From an uncultured Bacteroidales bacterium (GTDB lineage: Bacteria > Bacteroidota > Bacteroidia > Bacteroidales > Barnesiellaceae): DNA of 64,000 nt. The position numbers and the translations under genes were made by a program. Of this stretch, positions 62,979 to 64,000 are shown in pieces. Below the pieces are notes generated by a model. It was not told where the DNA came from. It saw nothing but the letters and a program-made list of their open reading frames with translations, and made no database searches. Every line of letters starts with the position of its first letter. The stretch's first letter is position 1. Location of the stretch: contig CASFYQ010000010.1 in NCBI GenBank assembly GCA_949298955.1, positions 1 to 64,000 of the forward strand, written 5' to 3'.

Positions 62979-64000
62979 TTAAAAACTGATTCCTATCGAG
63001 CAGGCCAATCCCGAGAGCATTTTCGATTTGAGGCGGTACTCCTCGTCGTCAAACGGTTTCATCTTCTTGCCCAGATAGCCCAGGTTGATAAATACGTAGT
63101 TCTGGTATCCCAGTTTGTAGGCGACTTCCACGCCGGCGCCGAATCCGTAATTGATACCGCTCAGGTCGGACCCGAGATAGAGGCCGCCTAAGACTTTGGC
63201 GTAGGGTACCAGATAGACGGGCCCGCACTTGACGGGCAGCTGTCCGCCCAGGTTCAGGTCGATGTCGAATGCACTTTTCGCATGTGACGTCACCACCTCG
63301 TTCAATCCTTCCCACCCTTTCTTCTCGGTTTGGAGTTTCAGGTACGAGGCCGAGATTTCGTAGGTCATGAAGGTGAGTATGGTGCGTTTGAAAGCCAAGC
63401 TGTACGACAGGTCGAACGCACTGCTGCCGAGCGGGGCAAAGAGTCCGAGGTAGACCGATGTACCGAAGCCGTAACTTTTCGAGATACCGTTAGGTTCGAT
63501 GTTCCCGGCCTTCACATTTTCGGTGTCGGTCAATCGCCAGCGTCCTTGTTCCATCGCCCAGTGGGTTGTAATATCCTTTCCTCCTGCGGTATAGGAAACC
63601 TCGGCTCTCTTGTGAACCGTATCGAGGCTGGCTACGGTTGAGACGGTGTAGTCCTTTCCCGAGAACTGGCGGCAGATGATGTCGGCCAACCCGATGCGGA
63701 TACCTTCGAGCGGGCTCCCCTGCTCGAAGCACGACTCCATGGCATCGGTGGCTGCGTCGGAGGCAGCGATGACCAGGTCGTAGAAGGTATTGACCGAGAT
63801 ATTCGATACATATTGATACGAAACGAAGGGCATCATGGCCTGGTAGGACGACTGGGCAGCCTGGAGCATCTCGGCGGCCCGATTTGAAACTTCGGCCTGG
63901 GTGAGCAGGCGGTCGGTGTCGGTGGGGTAATTGGCCAGAAAGTCGTCGATGGCCCGTGTAGGAATGGCAAAGTTGGTGTTTTCGCGACCGGACGCTTTCC
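62979..64000 (-). CDS. C-terminal part of a trypsin-like protease / membrane-associated protein (cut by window end)
   Basis: The frame is open through the window edge; 340 residues are visible. The part nearest the edge reads SGRENTNFAIPTRAIDDFL, which resembles the end of the trypsin/HtrA fold (family inference). A helical region follows, then from about 63500 downward strands rich in Tyr, Phe and Gly (YGFGTSVYLGLFAPLG, INYGFGAGVEVAYKLG) and a final Ile-Ser-Phe. That is typical of an outer-membrane barrel or a DUF with barrel character. The start lies outside the window; an internal ATG at 63869 is not the true start. Confidence 0.7.
   Translation of the reverse strand, partial: KASGRENTNFAIPTRAIDDFLANYPTDTDRLLTQAEVSNRAAEMLQAAQSSYQAMMPFVSYQYVSNISVNTFYDLVIAASDAATDAMESCFEQGSPLEGIRIGLADIICRQFSGKDYTVSTVASLDTVHKRAEVSYTAGGKDITTHWAMEQGRWRLTDTENVKAGNIEPNGISKSYGFGTSVYLGLFAPLGSSAFDLSYSLAFKRTILTFMTYEISASYLKLQTEKKGWEGLNEVVTSHAKSAFDIDLNLGGQLPVKCGPVYLVPYAKVLGGLYLGSDLSGINYGFGAGVEVAYKLGYQNYVFINLGYLGKKMKPFDDEEYRLKSKMLSGLACSIGISF

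Overview
The window reads as chromosomal DNA of a Bacteroidales bacterium (phylum Bacteroidota). The evidence is the MurF-Alr fusion, the GSCFA, DUF3667, DUF4919 and DUF3316 families, the GH92/GH125 mannosidases, the 29-residue COX24-like protein, the lack of Shine-Dalgarno sites, and many promoters of the Bacteroidota form TTTG-N19-21-TAnnTTTG. A gut member near Barnesiella or Coprobacter would fit, but that is inference from gene families and a moderately high GC content.

Layout. 1-8 kb: an SLC6-type transporter, VanZ, MerR and an M23 peptidase, then alaS, a DJ-1 protein and an OmpA-type lipoprotein. 8.6-12 kb: aroC, an M20 dipeptidase and a radical SAM protein. 12-16 kb: queuosine genes (queF and its precursor transporter), a CAT-like acetyltransferase and a CNNM/CBS protein. 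15.7-18 kb: HU, a 29-residue ribosomal-type protein and RNase G. 18-24 kb: MurF-Alr, GSCFA, an unrecognised three-gene cassette and DUF3667. 24-34 kb: SlyD, DUF4919, PhoU, glyS-lemA-FKBP, and parC-DUF3316-S41. 34-39.5 kb: tRNA-Leu, a candidate small RNA, and a mannoside-utilisation cluster (GH92, EEP, GH125). 39.6-43 kb: ruvX-def-ettA and a DUF4890-type protein. 43-45 kb: a gene-poor stretch with a long RNA-like rod, a 76-residue ORF and a glycosylase-like protein. 45-52 kb: an alpha/beta hydrolase-MurF-like-Ddl operon facing ligA-DUF6913-dapA. 52.2-59.3 kb: a type V-A CRISPR-Cas locus. 59.5-64 kb: a Dna2-like nuclease-helicase, a lipoprotein, and a protease/barrel protein cut by the window end.

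The CRISPR locus is the most notable system. Cas12a (1251 aa, all catalytic residues present) is followed on the minus strand by cas4, cas1, cas2, an AT-rich leader and an array of 16 repeats and 15 spacers. Each cas gene overlaps the next. cas4 carries a single-base frameshift that separates its first iron-sulphur cysteine from its nuclease core. At the leader end the first 15 nt of the repeat are present twice. Interference should be intact. Spacer acquisition or PAM selection may be altered if the frameshift is real.

Other points for a second look are the small RNA at about 34.5 kb, the rod-like RNA candidate at 43.6 kb, the palindrome between cas12a and the helicase, the duplicated motif upstream of aroC, and the unknown cassette at 21.9-23.3 kb.
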